Assembly: GCA_015654715.1 (NCBI GenBank)
Contig: JAATGK010000502.1
Location: 1-14,197, forward strand
Length of the DNA: 14,197 bases
Direction of reading: 5' to 3'
Source of the DNA: Alphaproteobacteria bacterium
Lineage (GTDB): Bacteria > Pseudomonadota > Alphaproteobacteria > Micropepsales > Micropepsaceae
The translations under genes were made by a program, and so were the position numbers. Below the pieces are notes generated by a model. The model saw nothing but the letters and a program-made list of their open reading frames with translations. It did no database searches and was not told where the DNA came from. Below, piece by piece: positions 1 through 8,482 of this stretch. Within the stretch, counting starts at the first letter, position 1. Each line of letters begins with the position of its first letter.

Positions 1-1373
1 GGCGCGAGTTTGTGCGCCCGCTTCCGGCTGCGGATCTGTCGCAGCAGGCGGCGCGCTGCATGAACTGCGGCATTCCCTACTGTCACAACGGCTGTCCGGT
101 GAACAACCTGATCCCGGACTGGAACGACCTGATCTATCGCGACCAGTGGAGAACGGCGCTCGACACGCTGCATTCCACCAACAACTTCCCGGAATTCACC
201 GGCCGCGTGTGCCCCGCCCCGTGCGAGGCGAGTTGCACGCTGAACATTCAGGACACGCCCGTCACCATCAGGACCATCGAATGCGAAACGGTGGAACGTG
301 GTTGGGACGAGGGCTGGATCGTGCCGCAGGTGGCAGAGACGCGCAGCGGCAAGCGCGTGGCCGTGGTCGGTTCGGGCCCATCGGGTCTGGCCGCCGCGCA
401 ACAGCTCGCGCGCGCCGGTCATGCGGTGACGGTGTTCGAGAAAAACGATCGCGTCGGCGGCCTGCTGCGTTATGGCATTCCGGATTTCAAGCTCGACAAG
501 CATCGCATCGACCGCCGCCTGCAGCAGATGCAGGCCGAAGGAGTCGAGTTCCGCACCAATGTCGAGGTCGGCATCACCTTGCCGGTGTCTGCGCTGCTCG
601 AAAACTTCCATGCTATCGTGATGGCGGGCGGTTCCGAGACCCCGCGCGATCTCGGCGTTGAGGGGCGCGAGCTTGCCGGCGTGCATTTCGCCATGGAATT
701 TCTCACCCAGCAGAACAAGCGCAATGCCGGCGACGAGGAATCGCGCGCTGCGCCGCAAGGCAGCATCAGCGCCAAGGGCAAGCATGTCGTTGTCATCGGT
801 GGCGGCGATACCGGCTCGGATTGCGTCGGCACTTCGAACCGTCAGGGTGCGGCCTCGGTCACCCAGATCGAAATTCTGCCCAAACCGCCGGTGAAGGAAA
901 ACAAGGGGCAGACGTGGCCCGATTGGCCGATCAAGCTGCGCGTGTCGTCTTCGCAAGAAGAGGGCTGCACGACCGAATGGTCGAGCGTCGCCCGCCGCAT
1001 CGTCGGCGAAGGCGGCAAGGTCAAGGGCCTCGAATGTGTGCGCGTCGAATGGAAGACCGACGCGCAAGGCCGTCGTGCGCCGATGCCGGTTGCGGGCAGT
1101 GAGTTCAAGGTCGAAGCCGATCTCGTGCTGTTGGCGATGGGCTTCACCGGTCCGCGCCGCGCGGGGCTCTTGGAGCAGGCTGGCGTCGAATTCGACGACC
1201 GCGGTAACGTCAAGGCGACGGATCAGGACTACAAGACATCCATTCCGCGCGTCTTTGCTTGCGGCGACCTGCGCCGCGGCCAGTCGCTGGTCGTCTGGGC
1301 GATCCGCGAAGGCCGCCAAGCCGCCCGCGCCGTCGACGAGTTCCTGATGGGTTCGAGTACGCTGCCGCGATAG
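1..1373 (+). CDS. gltD: Glutamate synthase [NADPH] small subunit (5'-truncated by window edge)
   Basis: Small (beta) subunit of NADPH-dependent glutamate synthase. It oxidises NADPH and passes electrons through FAD and Fe-S clusters to the large subunit GltB, which makes two glutamates from glutamine and 2-oxoglutarate in the cytoplasm. The reading frame is open from base 3 (Arg-Glu-Phe-Val-Arg-Pro-Leu), a stretch that normally lies about 30 residues inside GltD, so the true start is upstream. Counting the GTG at base 12 as residue 1, a ferredoxin-like cysteine set is seen at C16, C19, C24, C28 and C67, C71, C75. The FAD-binding GSGPSG lies at 120-125 and the NADPH-binding GGGDTG at 263-268. 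Near the end is the FAD-contacting '[16 protein letters not shown]'. The family usually has about 480 residues, so only a short N-terminus is missing. gltB is probably just upstream, but this cannot be seen. The call is very secure. Confidence 0.97.
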   Translation, partial: REFVRPLPAADLSQQAARCMNCGIPYCHNGCPVNNLIPDWNDLIYRDQWRTALDTLHSTNNFPEFTGRVCPAPCEASCTLNIQDTPVTIRTIECETVERGWDEGWIVPQVAETRSGKRVAVVGSGPSGLAAAQQLARAGHAVTVFEKNDRVGGLLRYGIPDFKLDKHRIDRRLQQMQAEGVEFRTNVEVGITLPVSALLENFHAIVMAGGSETPRDLGVEGRELAGVHFAMEFLTQQNKRNAGDEESRAAPQGSISAKGKHVVVIGGGDTGSDCVGTSNRQGAASVTQIEILPKPPVKENKGQTWPDWPIKLRVSSSQEEGCTTEWSSVARRIVGEGGKVKGLECVRVEWKTDAQGRRAPMPVAGSEFKVEADLVLLAMGFTGPRRAGLLEQAGVEFDDRGNVKATDQDYKTSIPRVFACGDLRRGQSLVVWAIREGRQAARAVDEFLMGSSTLPR

Positions 1374-1380
1374 GGAATTT

Positions 1381-1401
1381 ACCTCCCCGCAAAGGGGAGG
1401 T
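1381..1401. terminator. Perfect 8-bp hairpin between convergent genes, possible bidirectional terminator
   Basis: ACCTCCCC (1381-1388) and GGGGAGGT (1394-1401) are perfect reverse complements around the 5-base loop GCAAA. The hairpin lies 7 bases after the gltD stop and 6 bases before the stop of the convergent propeller gene. The position suits a shared terminator, and the GC-rich stem would be stable. Neither strand has a clear U-tract after the stem, so it is not a textbook intrinsic terminator. It could instead act as a 3'-end stabiliser. Confidence 0.5.
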
Positions 1402-1407
1402 AGCACC

Positions 1408-2730
1408 CTACTTCCCCGCCTTCACCGCTAGTGCATACAAATTACCGTCGGTCGCGCCGACATAGACCACATCGTCCGCCACCACCGGCGAGGCGAGAAT
1501 TGCGCCTAAGCCGAGCAGTTTCAAATATCCGCCGACGCCGTCGTCGTAAAACGAACTGTCGACTATCAAGCCGAAATCGAGCGACCCGTCCGCTTTGGCG
1601 TACGCTGCCGCGCCCTTTTTCGATGCGTCTGTCGTAAAGCGCCAAATCACCTGATGGGTGGCAAGGTCGACGGCATGGACTTCGCCGCGCATCGAACCGG
1701 CATACAGCATCTCGCCGGCCAGCGCGGGCGAGGCGAACAGCGGCCAGCCCTTGAGGTCGATGGTGGCGACGAGCTTGCCGGTTTTCTCCTCGAAATCGAA
1801 CATCAAGCCGGTATCGGACGTACCCACATAAACATGCCCGTTGCCCACCGCGGGCGAGGCGATGACCCAGGAGCCTTTGGTCGAAGTGGCCCATTTCTTG
1901 GCGCCGGTTGCCGCGTTTAGCGCGTAAAGATGGGCGTCGCGCGCGCCGAAAAACACCGTGCCGTCCGCCACCGCCGCCGACGACTGAATGCCGGTCTGGT
2001 TATGAATATCGAAATCGTCGCCGGTCTTGAAGCGCCACACCTCTTTGCCGGTCGCCTCGTCCAGCGCGTAGAAGAAGGTGTCCCAGCTTCCGATATAAAC
2101 CCGTCCGTTCGCCACCGCGGGCGAGGCGTGCACGACATCGCTGGTCTTGAATTTCCACTGGAGCGCGCCGCTTGCCGTGTCGAGGGCATAGACGTTGCCG
2201 TCGCCGCTGCCAAAAATCACTTTGCCATTGGAAACCACCGGCGACGACAGATAGCAGTCCCATGGATCTGGCATCACTTCCGCCGCGGGTTCCGAGCCGT
2301 GCAGATGTTTGGCGGCAAAGCGGCGCTCGCCGCCGCTTGTGAATTTCCATTTCAGTGCACCGGTCGCGCCGTCCACGGCATAGAACGTCGAGTCATAGGA
2401 GCCGAAATAGACGATCCCGCCCGCCACCGCCGGTGAGGAAACCACGCGCCCTTTGGTTTCGAATTTCCACTTCAACGTTCCCGCGCCACGGTTCACGGCA
2501 TAAAGGAATCCGTCCGCGGACCCCGCAAAAACCGTGTCGCCCACGACGGCTGGTGAGGCGACGAACGCGCCCTTGGCGTGAAATGTCCATTTGACGCCGC
2601 CGAACGCCGTTTTACCAGCGTCGTCATAAACGCCTGTATGTTGCGAGTTGTTCCGAAACATCGGTGCATCCGCCGCCCATACCGGTTGGAAAAGCAGAAT
2701 CGCGACTGAAGCCAAAGCAAACGTGCGCAT
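1408..2730 (-). CDS. Secreted PQQ-like (BamB-like) eight-bladed beta-propeller protein
   Basis: A 440-residue exported protein. Residues 1-19 form a signal peptide ending in VWA, before Ala-Asp. There is no lipobox cysteine, so it is predicted to be soluble in the periplasm rather than an outer-membrane lipoprotein like classical BamB. The rest is eight copies of a roughly 40-residue PQQ-like repeat of the form 'ASPAVxxGxVYxGSxDGxxYALDxxTGxxxWxF'. The Ser-Pro (or Ser-Ala) anchors fall near residues 59, 99, 163, 203, 251, 292, 334 and 414. Two insertions interrupt the repeats, at about 132-160 and 370-410. There is only one cysteine (C159), so the vicinal disulfide of quinoprotein alcohol dehydrogenases is absent and an enzyme role is unlikely. 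The ATG at 2730 has a strong GGGAGGG ribosome site six bases upstream. The gene diverges from tamA. The fold is certain; the function is unknown, with a scaffold or envelope-assembly role possible. Confidence 0.9.
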   Translation of the reverse strand: MRTFALASVAILLFQPVWAADAPMFRNNSQHTGVYDDAGKTAFGGVKWTFHAKGAFVASPAVVGDTVFAGSADGFLYAVNRGAGTLKWKFETKGRVVSSPAVAGGIVYFGSYDSTFYAVDGATGALKWKFTSGGERRFAAKHLHGSEPAAEVMPDPWDCYLSSPVVSNGKVIFGSGDGNVYALDTASGALQWKFKTSDVVHASPAVANGRVYIGSWDTFFYALDEATGKEVWRFKTGDDFDIHNQTGIQSSAAVADGTVFFGARDAHLYALNAATGAKKWATSTKGSWVIASPAVGNGHVYVGTSDTGLMFDFEEKTGKLVATIDLKGWPLFASPALAGEMLYAGSMRGEVHAVDLATHQVIWRFTTDASKKGAAAYAKADGSLDFGLIVDSSFYDDGVGGYLKLLGLGAILASPVVADDVVYVGATDGNLYALAVKAGK

Positions 2731-2756
2731 AAATTTCCCTCCCGCGAAGTGGCAGG

Positions 2757-2785
2757 AGTAGAGCGCCGCAGGGGCACGCCGTCAA
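2757..2785 (-). promoter_or_regulatory. Candidate sigma-70-type promoter of the propeller gene
   Basis: Read on the minus strand, TTGACG (2785-2780) is followed after exactly 17 bases by TCTACT (2762-2757). The first matches the -35 consensus at 5 of 6 positions and the second the -10 consensus at 4 of 6. Transcription would start near 2750, just upstream of the GGGAGGG ribosome site (2743-2737) and the ATG at 2730. This rests on pattern matching only. Confidence 0.4.
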
Positions 2786-2876
2786 ACGTGGCAACGGATC
2801 GCCGCGCTACCGACGGCGAGCGTCGCGCCCGAACCGCCCCCTTCACAAGTCCGCAATTTTGCGCCTTAGTGGGCTT

Positions 2877-4706
2877 ATGCGCGTCGCGTCCGTCATCCTT
2901 GCCGCCGTTCTCTTGGCCAGTGCCGCCTGGTCGGCCGATCCGCAGGGCTACACCCTGTCCAATCCAGGTACCGGCGACGATGCGGTAGACGCGGCGTTGC
3001 GCGAGTCCTCGCTGCTGATCAGTTTGCGTGGCAAGACGCCGGCGCCGCCATTTGCGCTGATCGATCGCGCTCGCGGCGATTACAGCCGTTTCCAGACCGT
3101 GATGGAGAGCTTTGGTTACTACAAGGCGACGATCAAACTCACCATCGACGACTACGACATCTCCGACAAAACGCTGCCCGACGTGCTTGAAAAGGTGCCG
3201 CAAGACCAGACCGTCGAGGTCAAGACCGAAATCGATCGTGGTCCGCAATACACCCTCCGCGACATCGCCGTGGAGGGTACGATCCCCGCCGATCTCGATG
3301 CGAATCAGGTGATGGGCCTGAGGCCGGGCGATCCCGCCATCGCCGCCCGCGTGCTCGGCGCCCAAGCGGCGCTGCTCTCGGCGCTCCAGGACAAGGGCTA
3401 TGCCTTCGCCACCGTTGATACGCCGAACGCCTTCGCCGACGACGCCGCGAGCGCACTCGACGTTTCCTTTGCCGTCAATCCGGGAGAGAAGGTCAGGATC
3501 GGCACGATCTCCTTTGCCGGTCTCAAGGACGTTAACGAAAGTTACGTCCGCGACAGCCTCACCATCCATTCCGGCGATCTCTATCAGCCGAGTGCGATCG
3601 AGTCGGCGCGGCTGAAGCTGGTCGGACTCGGTGTTTTTTCCGGCGTCTCGGTCGAAGCGGAGAAAGAACGGGCGATCGACGGCACCGTGCCGCTCAAGTT
3701 CGACGTGCAGGAGCGCGCCAAGCACGCTGTGGCGCTGTCGGGCGCTTATTCGACCGATCTTGGCGTCAGCCTGTCGACGCGCTGGTCGCATCGCAATCTC
3801 CTCGGCAACGGCGAGCAGCTCAATCTGTCGGCGTCGGGCATCGGCGTCGGTGGCACCGCAACGGCCGGTATCGGCTACGATATTTCGGCGCAGTTCATCA
3901 AGCCGCGTTTCTTGCGCGACGATCAGGAGCTCGAAGTCGATGCCGGCGCCGTCAAGCAGCACCTCGACGCCTATGCCCAGACGGCCGAGACCTTCGCCAT
4001 CTTTGCGCACAAGAAGTTCTCACCGTCATGGAGCGGCACCAGCGGCCTGTCGCTCACCTATGATGAGGTTACGCAAGAAGGCAGCGACCGGTCCTACGAG
4101 CTTCTCGCGCTGCCGGTGACGGCCGTTTACGATTTCACCGGCCTGAAGGATCCGCTGGCCGATCCGGTGTCGGGCGGCCGCGCCGCGGTTTCCGTGACGC
4201 CCACCGTCGCGTTCGGTTACAAGACGCTTCTGTTCGCGGTGCTGCAGGCCTCTGGTTCGATGTACTTCGATCTTACTGGCGATGGCCGTTCGGTGATTGC
4301 GACCCGCGCGCTTTTGGCTTCGATCCAAGGCGGCGATAATTTCGACTTGCCGCCCGACCAGCGCCTTTATGCCGGCGGCAGCGGTACGGTGCGCGGCTTT
4401 CGCTATCAGACGATCGGTCCGCACTTTGCGAGCGGCCATCCTACCGGCGCCGCTTCGGTCGATGCCGTATCGCTCGAATATCGCCAGCGGCTATGGAACA
4501 ATTACGGTTTTGCCGCGTTCGTGGATGCCGGACAGGCGAGTGCCGATAACATGCCGTTCAATGGTAGCGTTCAGGTCGGCGCAGGTATCGGAGGGCGTTA
4601 CTATACGTCCATCGGAGCCATTCGGGCCGATATCGCCGTGCCGGTCACTCAGGTTCCGAATGGGGATATGTTTGAGATTTACATCAGCATCGGTCAGGCT
4701 TTTTGA
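2877..4706 (+). CDS. tamA: Outer-membrane translocation and assembly module protein TamA (Omp85 family)
   Basis: Omp85-family outer-membrane protein that works with TamB to insert certain outer-membrane proteins and/or move lipids across the envelope. The predicted protein has 609 residues, slightly longer than E. coli TamA. The start at ATG 2877 gives a clean signal peptide (residues 1-20, cleaved after WSA). A TTG at 2859 would add six residues that break this pattern. The periplasmic part holds three POTRA domains: about 32-124, about 125-205 (beginning 'YTLRDIAVEG') and about 206-282 (beginning 'VRIGTISFAG'). The 16-strand barrel follows from about 283. The diagnostic loop-6 motif is V505-R506-G507-F508, and the chain ends in phenylalanine, as outer-membrane barrels do. 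It overlaps tamB by one base (TGATG), which suggests translational coupling. No strong Shine-Dalgarno precedes the ATG. The call is secure from the domains and the neighbour. Confidence 0.93.
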   Translation: MRVASVILAAVLLASAAWSADPQGYTLSNPGTGDDAVDAALRESSLLISLRGKTPAPPFALIDRARGDYSRFQTVMESFGYYKATIKLTIDDYDISDKTLPDVLEKVPQDQTVEVKTEIDRGPQYTLRDIAVEGTIPADLDANQVMGLRPGDPAIAARVLGAQAALLSALQDKGYAFATVDTPNAFADDAASALDVSFAVNPGEKVRIGTISFAGLKDVNESYVRDSLTIHSGDLYQPSAIESARLKLVGLGVFSGVSVEAEKERAIDGTVPLKFDVQERAKHAVALSGAYSTDLGVSLSTRWSHRNLLGNGEQLNLSASGIGVGGTATAGIGYDISAQFIKPRFLRDDQELEVDAGAVKQHLDAYAQTAETFAIFAHKKFSPSWSGTSGLSLTYDEVTQEGSDRSYELLALPVTAVYDFTGLKDPLADPVSGGRAAVSVTPTVAFGYKTLLFAVLQASGSMYFDLTGDGRSVIATRALLASIQGGDNFDLPPDQRLYAGGSGTVRGFRYQTIGPHFASGHPTGAASVDAVSLEYRQRLWNNYGFAAFVDAGQASADNMPFNGSVQVGAGIGGRYYTSIGAIRADIAVPVTQVPNGDMFEIYISIGQAF

Positions 4707-7700
4707 TGGGCGCGTGGTGGACATCCTGGGGCAGGCACGCGGCGATAACCGCCGCATTGACCGCAAGCGGGCTCGTCTTGTTCGTCCTGTTCTGCCTCTT
4801 CACTCCGCCTGGTCATCATGTTCTGGTGTGGCTGATCGAGCCGTTGTCGGGCGGCGAAGTCGCAGTGGAAGGTCTTGCCGGATCGCCGAACCATCTTCAG
4901 GCCCGCAAAATCGAAATGCGCGATTCCGCCGGCACGTGGCTTACGGCCGAAAACGTGCATCTCGATTGGAAGTCGCTGTCGGCGTTCGGCGGCCACGTTC
5001 GCATCGATCGCCTCACCGCGGAGCGGATCGTCGTATTCCGTCGCAAAGTGCTGACCGGATCGCCCAGCACCTCCACGACGATCATCGACATCGGAGTCGT
5101 CACGCTGCCGCTGGTTCAGCTTGAGGCACCGGTGCTCGGTCGCCGCGCCGTTCTGTCGGCTTCGGGCAAGCTCACTTATGCGTCGCGCCACGATGTCGCC
5201 GCCGATCTTTCTATCCGCCGTCTCGACAGCTCCGGCCGTTACGAGGTGCATGCGTCCATTGCCGACGATATTGCGCTCGGCACCATTACGATCAGCGAAG
5301 ACGGCGCCGGGCTGGCGGGCGGCCTCATCGGTTTACCGGATCTCGGCCCCGTGACGCTCGATGTACGCGCGGCGGCGCAAGGCAGTTCCAATGCCATGCA
5401 CTTCGACCTCACGGCCGGGCTCTTGGATGTTTCCGGCAGCGGTACGCTCGATCTCAAAACCGAGCAGGCCGATATCGACTTTACGATCGTGGCGCCGGCG
5501 CTGAAGCCCAGCAAAGACCTCGCCTGGAATTCGATCTCGGCGCGTGGCCATCTCCATGGTCCCTTCGCGCGGCCAGACATTGATGCCGGTGTGAAAATCG
5601 CCGGGTTGTCGGCCAGCGGAGTCCGTATTGCGGCGCTTGACGCCACCCTCAAAGGCAGCGGGGGCAATGCAACTCTGCAAGCAACGGTTAACGGCCTCGC
5701 GCTCCCGGGCGAAAAGGCGGGGGTGTTCGCGGCGGTGCCGATCAAGCTCACCGCCGACGCCGATCTTGCTGCGCCTGATCGCCCGGTGACCTTCACGCTG
5801 GTTCATCCGCTGCTGAAGGCGTCCGGCCGCGCCACGACGCGCTTGCCGATAACCGGCACTGTTAAGCTGGAGGCGCCGTCGCTCAAGGGCCTCGCCGCGC
5901 TCACCGGTCTCAAGATCGACGGCGGTGCTGCGCTCACCGCCGATTTCCGCCGCACCAAGACAGACACCACCGTTAAAGCTGATGGCCGCATTGCCGCCCG
6001 GGGCGATACCGCGCCCGCACGCCTCCTCGGCAATGCCAAGCTCGCCGCCACGGCCACCATGGCCGCCACCGGTCTGACGTTACAGGCCTCGCTTGATGCT
6101 GCGGCCGTGAAGGCGAGCGTCCGCGGCACTTCGACCGCCGCGCGCCAGTCTTTTGCTGGAGAAATTGCGGTTTCCGATTTGTCGCGTCTGGTGCCGACGT
6201 TGATCGGAACGCTGAATTTGCGCGCTAGCCTCACTGGTCCGCAAGGGAGCGGCAAGCTCACTGTGGAAGGTACAGCGCTTGCCGCCACCAAAGGCATGGC
6301 GAAGCAGGGCGTCACCCTTTCGGCCGAAGCCTCCGGCCTGCCGAATATCAAAGCTGCGCACATCCGTGCCTCCGGCCGGTTCGACGGCTCGCCGGTATCG
6401 GTCAAGGCCGACGTCGCGCAAGCCACGGGCCAGGCGTGGAAGGTCGACATCGCCGATGCCAGCTGGCGCAGCGCCCATGCGCAAGGCACGTTGACCGTGG
6501 CCGATGCCGCGCCGCAGGGAACCATCACGCTGCGCATCGGACGGCTGGCCGATTTCGCACCGCTGATCGGCACGGCCTTATCCGGCAGTCTCGATGCCCG
6601 TGGCGAATTCCGCGCCAACACGGCGGCCGTACGGGCCAATATCGCCAATCTCGCCACCGGTGGGGCCATGGTGGAACACGTCGCCATCAATGGCACCATT
6701 GCCAATCCCTTCGCCACGCCCGCGCTGGCGTTGAACCTATCGGTGCCGCACTTTGCCACCGAGGCCGTCTCAGGTTCGGCCGAAGCGCGCGTCAGCGGCC
6801 CGCTCGACGCCCTCAACGTCTCTGCCAAAGCCGCGATGACGACCACCAATGGCCAGTCCTTCACCATCGCCGCCGATGCGCTTGCCGATACCAAAACCAA
6901 GCACGTCGCTGTCAACCGCTTCGCCGGCGTCTGGCGCGACCAGACCTTCTCGCTCGCCGGCCCTGCCACGCTCGATTATGCCGACGGCCTTAAATTTGCG
7001 GCCACTTTTGTCGAAGCCAAGGCGATGCAGCTCACGGTCGCCGGTACCATTCCCGTGAAAGGCGCGATGAATGTGCGAGCGAACGGCAACGCCGATCTCG
7101 CTGTCATCTTGTCGGGCATGGCGTCCATCGGCCAGAACATACGCGGCAAGATCGCGATCAATGTCGCGGTCACCGGCACGCCCACCAAGCCCAACGTCGT
7201 CGGCAGTGCCACGCTGACCGGTGGCCAGATTCAGGATTACACCCGCGGTCTCAATCTCACCGGCATCGAAGCCGAAGCCGCGGCCGTGGGGACCGCAATT
7301 CGCCTGTCGAAGTTCACGGCGAAAGCCGGTCAGGGTACGATTTCCGGCACCGGCACAGTGGATTTGGCGGCGCGCGGCACGGCCGTCGACCTCACCTTCA
7401 GGGCCACCAACGCGCAGCCCATCGCCAGCGACCTGTTAACTGCCACTCTGGATTCGGAATTGAAGCTGCGAGGCACGATCCACGACGGCCTCACACTGTC
7501 GGGCCGGATCAACGCCCGCCAGGGCACCATCAACATCCCCGAGAAATTCCCGCACGAGGTGGCGACCCTCCACGTCCGCAGCTACAGCCACGGCCCGCCG
7601 CCCCCGCCGCCGGCCGCCGGCACGCGTATCGCGCTTGATCTCACGCTGGTCTCGCCGGGCCGCATTTTCGTGCGCGGCCGCGGCCTCGAGGCCGAGTTCG

Positions 7701-8389
7701 AGGGCGCTCTTAAGATCGCCGGCACCACCGGTGCGCCGCAAGTTCAAGGTGCGCTCGAGTTGCGCCGCGGCACGCTCAGTCTGGCGGGCGCTGATCTGAC
7801 GTTCACGTCTGGCACCATCAGTTTCAACGGCCAAGCGCTCCGCAGCCGCATCGACCCCAGCCTTGATCTTGTCGCCCAGAGCGAGGCAAACGGCATCACT
7901 GCCACGCTGAAGATCACTGGCACCGCCTCGCTGCCGAGGGTAGAAGTATCGAGTTCGCCGCCGATGCCACAGGACGAAGCTCTTGCCCAGCTACTGTTTC
8001 AGCAGAGCGCCAAATCGTTGTCGGCGACGCAGCTTGCCAGCGTGGCGCAGGCCGCGGCCTCGCTCGGCGGCGGCGGCGGTTTCGATCCGGTGGGTGTAAT
8101 GCGGCGCAGTCTCGGGCTCGATCGTCTGGCGGTGGGCTCCACGCAGACCGACAGCAACGGCGCCAGCTCGACCACCATCGAAGTCGGAAAGTATGTGTTG
8201 CATAACGTCTACGTCGGCGCCCGCCAGGATTTGTCCGGCGGTACCAGGGCGTTGGTACAGGTCGATCTTACCAAACACCTGAAAGCTCAGGCCCAGGTGA
8301 GCACCGGCGCGCGCGCCGTCGTCACGACCACGCAGCCGGTGCAAGACAACGGCGACAGCCTCGGCTTGTCGTATCAGTTCGAGTATTGA
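4706..8389 (+). CDS. tamB: Translocation and assembly module inner-membrane protein TamB (DUF490/AsmA-like)
   Basis: A very large envelope-spanning protein (1,227 residues; E. coli TamB is similar) that is anchored in the inner membrane and reaches TamA across the periplasm. Current models treat TamB-type proteins as hydrophobic beta-groove bridges that carry phospholipids and help outer-membrane protein assembly. Residues about 12-32 form one N-terminal membrane helix. The long body is rich in Ala, Gly, Thr and Ser, with repeating beta-strand patterns such as 'LKLRGTIHDGLTLSGRI'. The last 350 or so residues are the conserved TamB domain, including 'LSLAGADLTFTSGTISFNG' and 'PPMPQDEALAQLLFQQSAKSLS'. 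A run of six prolines sits near residue 963 and a run of glycines near 1122. ATG 4706 shares its A with the tamA stop; a TTG at 4703 is less likely. The chain ends in an aromatic residue (Phe-Glu-Tyr). Very secure. Confidence 0.94.
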   Translation: MGAWWTSWGRHAAITAALTASGLVLFVLFCLFTPPGHHVLVWLIEPLSGGEVAVEGLAGSPNHLQARKIEMRDSAGTWLTAENVHLDWKSLSAFGGHVRIDRLTAERIVVFRRKVLTGSPSTSTTIIDIGVVTLPLVQLEAPVLGRRAVLSASGKLTYASRHDVAADLSIRRLDSSGRYEVHASIADDIALGTITISEDGAGLAGGLIGLPDLGPVTLDVRAAAQGSSNAMHFDLTAGLLDVSGSGTLDLKTEQADIDFTIVAPALKPSKDLAWNSISARGHLHGPFARPDIDAGVKIAGLSASGVRIAALDATLKGSGGNATLQATVNGLALPGEKAGVFAAVPIKLTADADLAAPDRPVTFTLVHPLLKASGRATTRLPITGTVKLEAPSLKGLAALTGLKIDGGAALTADFRRTKTDTTVKADGRIAARGDTAPARLLGNAKLAATATMAATGLTLQASLDAAAVKASVRGTSTAARQSFAGEIAVSDLSRLVPTLIGTLNLRASLTGPQGSGKLTVEGTALAATKGMAKQGVTLSAEASGLPNIKAAHIRASGRFDGSPVSVKADVAQATGQAWKVDIADASWRSAHAQGTLTVADAAPQGTITLRIGRLADFAPLIGTALSGSLDARGEFRANTAAVRANIANLATGGAMVEHVAINGTIANPFATPALALNLSVPHFATEAVSGSAEARVSGPLDALNVSAKAAMTTTNGQSFTIAADALADTKTKHVAVNRFAGVWRDQTFSLAGPATLDYADGLKFAATFVEAKAMQLTVAGTIPVKGAMNVRANGNADLAVILSGMASIGQNIRGKIAINVAVTGTPTKPNVVGSATLTGGQIQDYTRGLNLTGIEAEAAAVGTAIRLSKFTAKAGQGTISGTGTVDLAARGTAVDLTFRATNAQPIASDLLTATLDSELKLRGTIHDGLTLSGRINARQGTINIPEKFPHEVATLHVRSYSHGPPPPPPAAGTRIALDLTLVSPGRIFVRGRGLEAEFEGALKIAGTTGAPQVQGALELRRGTLSLAGADLTFTSGTISFNGQALRSRIDPSLDLVAQSEANGITATLKITGTASLPRVEVSSSPPMPQDEALAQLLFQQSAKSLSATQLASVAQAAASLGGGGGFDPVGVMRRSLGLDRLAVGSTQTDSNGASSTTIEVGKYVLHNVYVGARQDLSGGTRALVQVDLTKHLKAQAQVSTGARAVVTTTQPVQDNGDSLGLSYQFEY

Positions 8390-8482
8390 CTTGTCCGTCA
8401 TGCCCCGGCCATCCCGGCGGTATCGTTGCGAATTTGTCGCCAATCGCGTAATGACAGATCGGATTTCAAACGCCGCGAAAAT

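Noticed and set aside
2493..4010. A 505-codon open frame on the minus strand, antisense to tamA and overlapping the propeller gene start
   Set aside because: It is a shadow of tamA caused by high-GC codon bias. It has Arg/Asp/Gly-rich low-complexity sequence with no domain, and it covers a secure signal peptide, POTRA region and divergent promoter region.
5803..6969. A 388-codon open frame on the minus strand inside tamB
   Set aside because: Its Ala/Ser/Val/Arg-rich composition mirrors the Ala/Gly/Thr-rich TamB repeats on the other strand. There is no start signal and no recognisable domain.
8066..8081. GGC microsatellite-like run as a possible phase-variable repeat
   Set aside because: It encodes the glycine run common in the C-terminal part of TamB. 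The repeat unit is a triplet, so length changes would not shift the frame.
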